This document shows positions 30,421 through 32,322 of a stretch of 32,322 nt of DNA, piece by piece; positions within the stretch are counted from its first letter, which is position 1; each line of letters begins with the position of its first letter. The notes below the pieces were generated by a model. That model was given only the letters and a program-made list of their open reading frames with translations. It searched no databases and was not told the DNA's origin. A program made the position numbers and the translations under genes. The stretch spans positions 1-32,322 of the forward strand of contig DRGC01000007.1 of NCBI GenBank assembly GCA_011050235.1, in the 5' to 3' direction. The stretch is from Phycisphaerae bacterium. GTDB lineage: Bacteria > Planctomycetota > Phycisphaerae > SM23-33.

Positions 30421-30619
30421 GGCCAACGGCCTGACATGTATCAGCCTGGGGCGAAGCCCCAGGATCTTGGCATTACCGACAGGGAAGCCCCAACGGGGCG
30501 AAATGAGCTATTCGCAATGGGTTATCGATCGATCATATCGCTCCTTCAGAGCTTCCGCACCGTTGGATGATGCTGTCCTAGGGCTTCGCCCTAGGCTGAT
30601 ACATATGAGGCCGTTGGCC
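30421..30619. repeat. Large inverted-repeat element with structured 43-bp arms
   Basis: The left arm (30421-30463) and right arm (30577-30619) are inverted copies with 39 of 43 positions matching. Each arm contains two small hairpins: GGCC-AAC-GGCC at the outer end and CCTGGGGC-GAA-GCCCCAGG (left) or CCTAGGGC-GAA-GCCCTAGG (right). The G-to-A and C-to-T differences between arms compensate each other inside the hairpin. The middle holds GCCCC-AAC-GGGGC (30487-30499). It follows the hydrolase gene by 41 bases, contains no gene, and looks like a non-autonomous REP/MITE-type element. Confidence 0.8.
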
Positions 30620-30942
30620 TCGAAAAGAAGCTAATCGAGGCCACCAATCCCTTAACTTGGGGCCATTGTACGGTGTCCCCTGAACTCATCCTGATCTCTG
30701 ACGGGGGTCATCTTGTATGACGTTGGCGGGGGGCGGCATGGGGAACTCGACGCTTGTCTGTGCGTCAAAACTATCGAACGCCGCGGCCGACGCGGGCGTA
30801 ACAGGTTGTGGCGATCGAGCTGCGCGGCGGGCAAACTGTTGATTCTCGCGCGAGTTGCGTGTAGGCTGGAATTTATTGCCGAGGCGCGATTAACCGGCGA
30901 ATCAGGGCGGCTTGTGCCGCGTCGAATAGGTAGGGACGACCT
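30620..30942. other. Intergenic region with a possible promoter for the last gene
   Basis: No gene is visible here. A weak -35/-10 pair, TTGATT (30839-30844) and TAGGCT (30862-30867), has a 17-base spacer and would give a leader of about 70 bases before the ATG at 30943. Confidence in that promoter is low. Confidence 0.35.
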
Positions 30943-32322
30943 ATGGACGACAGGGGTATCGATAGAGCGGTAGACGCGTTCATCTCTCGTGTGGCGGGCT
31001 GGCTGTATCTGCGGTTCGTCCTGCGGTGGACGGCGGTGTGGTGCTTTGCCTGGGGGACCGGCGTGCTGATCCTGCGATACGCGATCCGGGCCGAGCCGGG
31101 GCCGCTGCTTTGGGGCTTGGCGGCGGTGGGCGGCATTCTGATTGTGGGCATTGTCGCAGCCTATCGCCGGGCGCCTTCACGGACGGCTGTGCGAGCGGCG
31201 CTGGACGGGTCGCATCGCTGCGGCGGGCTGGTGATGGCGTCGCGCGAGGCCGACCTGGGCGCGTGGCGGCCGCCGTCGCTGGATCCGGATCGCCTGACCC
31301 TTCGCTGGCACGGCCGGCGGCCGCTGGCGCTGTTGGCGGCGGCGATGGCGTTTGTGCTGATCAGCTTCATGCTGCCGCAGCGTTATCTGACGACCGGGCC
31401 GGGCCGGACGATGAACATCGGTTCGCAGGCCGCAGCCCTCACCGAGCAGATCGAGGCGCTCGAGGAAGAGGGCGTCATCGATGAGGAGCAGGCCGCCGAC
31501 ATGGAGGCCAAGCTCGATCAGATCGAGTCCGAGGCGACCGGGGATGACCCGGTCAAGACATGGGAGGCGCTGGACCACCTCGAGACAACTCTCGCCGACA
31601 TGGCCGACCAGGCCGCCGAGGAGGCGATCAACGACACGGAAAAGCTCGGCCAGGCCGGCGCCTTGGCCGACGCGTTGGACATGACGGCTGACGAACTGGA
31701 TCCGTCGGCGCTGACGGCGGCGATGGGCGAGTTGGCGGACATGGTCAGCGAGGCGCGAGCGGAGTGCGAGGCGGCCGGCGAGGCGCTTTCCGATGAGATG
31801 GCCCAGGCGTGTGAGAATGGGACACTGTCGGCGGAGCAACTGGGCGAGTTGGCCGAACAGTTGAGTCAGTCTCAGAGCGGTCTGGGCGAGTCGCTCAAGC
31901 GTTTGGCCGAGGCCAGGCTCATCGACGCCCAGACGCTGGCGCAGTTGCAGCGGATGGCGGGCCAGTGCGACAGCGGACAGTTGGCCGATTTTCTAAAGGC
32001 CGCCTGCAGCGGCGATGGCGACGGCGACGGCGATCTGGCCGGGATGTCGCTGGCCGAGGTGATCCGTTTGGGATTGGCTGATGCCAGCGGCGGCGACCGG
32101 CCCGGGCGCGGGGGCGTCAGCCGGGGCCGAGGTGACGCGGCCATGACCTGGCGAGATCCGACCAGCAAGGAAAACACCGCGTTCGAAGAGCAGGTCCTCC
32201 CGCCGGCATCGCTGGCGGCGATTCGCGACAGCGAGCGCATCGGCCTGAGCACCGGCGCGCCCACGGTCGCGGAGGCCGGGCCGTCGGCGGGCGGGGCGCT
32301 GACAAGGGCGTCGGCCGGGGGC
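30943..32322 (+). CDS. Membrane protein with long acidic helical region, N-terminal part only
   Basis: The frame opens with ATG at 30943 (AGGGA six to seven bases before it) and runs off the window after 460 codons. Two transmembrane helices lie at about residues 29-47 and 55-75 and a third at about 125-144. A cytoplasmic-looking stretch between them contains RTAVRAALDGSHRCGGLVMAS. From about 155 to 360 the chain is strongly helical and acidic, rich in Ala, Glu, Asp, Gln and Leu, and probably forms coiled coils. GGVSRGRGDAAMTWRDPTSKE (about 388-408) is a distinct motif. This layout resembles uncharacterised membrane proteins found beside MoxR ATPase and DUF58 genes in Planctomycetota, but the rest of that locus would lie outside the window, so the link is inference. 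Confidence 0.75.
   Translation, partial: MDDRGIDRAVDAFISRVAGWLYLRFVLRWTAVWCFAWGTGVLILRYAIRAEPGPLLWGLAAVGGILIVGIVAAYRRAPSRTAVRAALDGSHRCGGLVMASREADLGAWRPPSLDPDRLTLRWHGRRPLALLAAAMAFVLISFMLPQRYLTTGPGRTMNIGSQAAALTEQIEALEEEGVIDEEQAADMEAKLDQIESEATGDDPVKTWEALDHLETTLADMADQAAEEAINDTEKLGQAGALADALDMTADELDPSALTAAMGELADMVSEARAECEAAGEALSDEMAQACENGTLSAEQLGELAEQLSQSQSGLGESLKRLAEARLIDAQTLAQLQRMAGQCDSGQLADFLKAACSGDGDGDGDLAGMSLAEVIRLGLADASGGDRPGRGGVSRGRGDAAMTWRDPTSKENTAFEEQVLPPASLAAIRDSERIGLSTGAPTVAEAGPSAGGALTRASAGG

Overview
The window looks like a chromosomal segment of a Planctomycetota bacterium, most likely of the Phycisphaerae type. The grounds are high GC content, several secreted proteins ending in a PEP-CTERM sorting signal (Val-Pro-Glu-Pro, hydrophobic stretch, Arg cluster), a cyclophilin fused to dockerin-like repeats, many Gfo/Idh/MocA, URO-D and TIM-barrel sugar enzymes, and abundant palindromic and 7-bp tandem repeats between genes. 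The assignment is inferred from gene content; there is no rRNA or marker gene. I saw no rRNA, tRNA, CRISPR array or transposase gene.

Layout. 1-2300: two minus-strand secreted proteins, the first cut by the window edge. 2641-4504: a GHMP sugar kinase and a family 2 glycosyltransferase. 4658-11306: a five-gene sugar-catabolic run (mutarotase-like protein, class I aldolase, MttB-family methyltransferase, L-fucose-isomerase-like protein, FGGY kinase). 11414-13058: two minus-strand paralogous PEP-CTERM proteins. 13542-16589: a secreted DUF4139-like protein and an aldolase-like TIM-barrel protein, each preceded by a copy of the same promoter module. 16622-18645: an islet of lower GC with three tightly packed minus-strand genes of unknown function. 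It is bounded on both sides by versions of the 3' end of the aldolase-like gene. 18810-23614: four minus-strand genes (Gfo/Idh oxidoreductase, class III aminotransferase, URO-D-family protein, sugar phosphate isomerase/epimerase). 23770-28909: a plus-strand run with a second Gfo/Idh oxidoreductase, an L-arabinose-isomerase-like protein, a second FGGY kinase and an amidohydrolase. 28991-30379: a lipoprotein and a coupled alpha/beta hydrolase. 30943-end: a partial membrane protein with a long acidic helical region.

How the genes may work together. Both catabolic runs pair an aldose-ketose isomerase-like protein with an FGGY kinase, the classical route from an aldose to a phosphorylated ketose. 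The first run adds a mutarotase-like protein and a Schiff-base aldolase, which makes a complete isomerase-kinase-aldolase pathway, and inserts an MttB-family protein between aldolase and isomerase. That family is known for corrinoid-dependent demethylation of methylated amines, so the substrate may be a methylated or amino-modified sugar; this is inference. The minus-strand group (oxidoreductase plus aminotransferase plus epimerase) fits modification or breakdown of an amino sugar or cyclitol.

The points most worth a second look are the three-gene islet with its duplicated host-gene tail, the MttB-containing sugar operon, the nested palindromic repeats with compensatory changes, and the shared promoter module.
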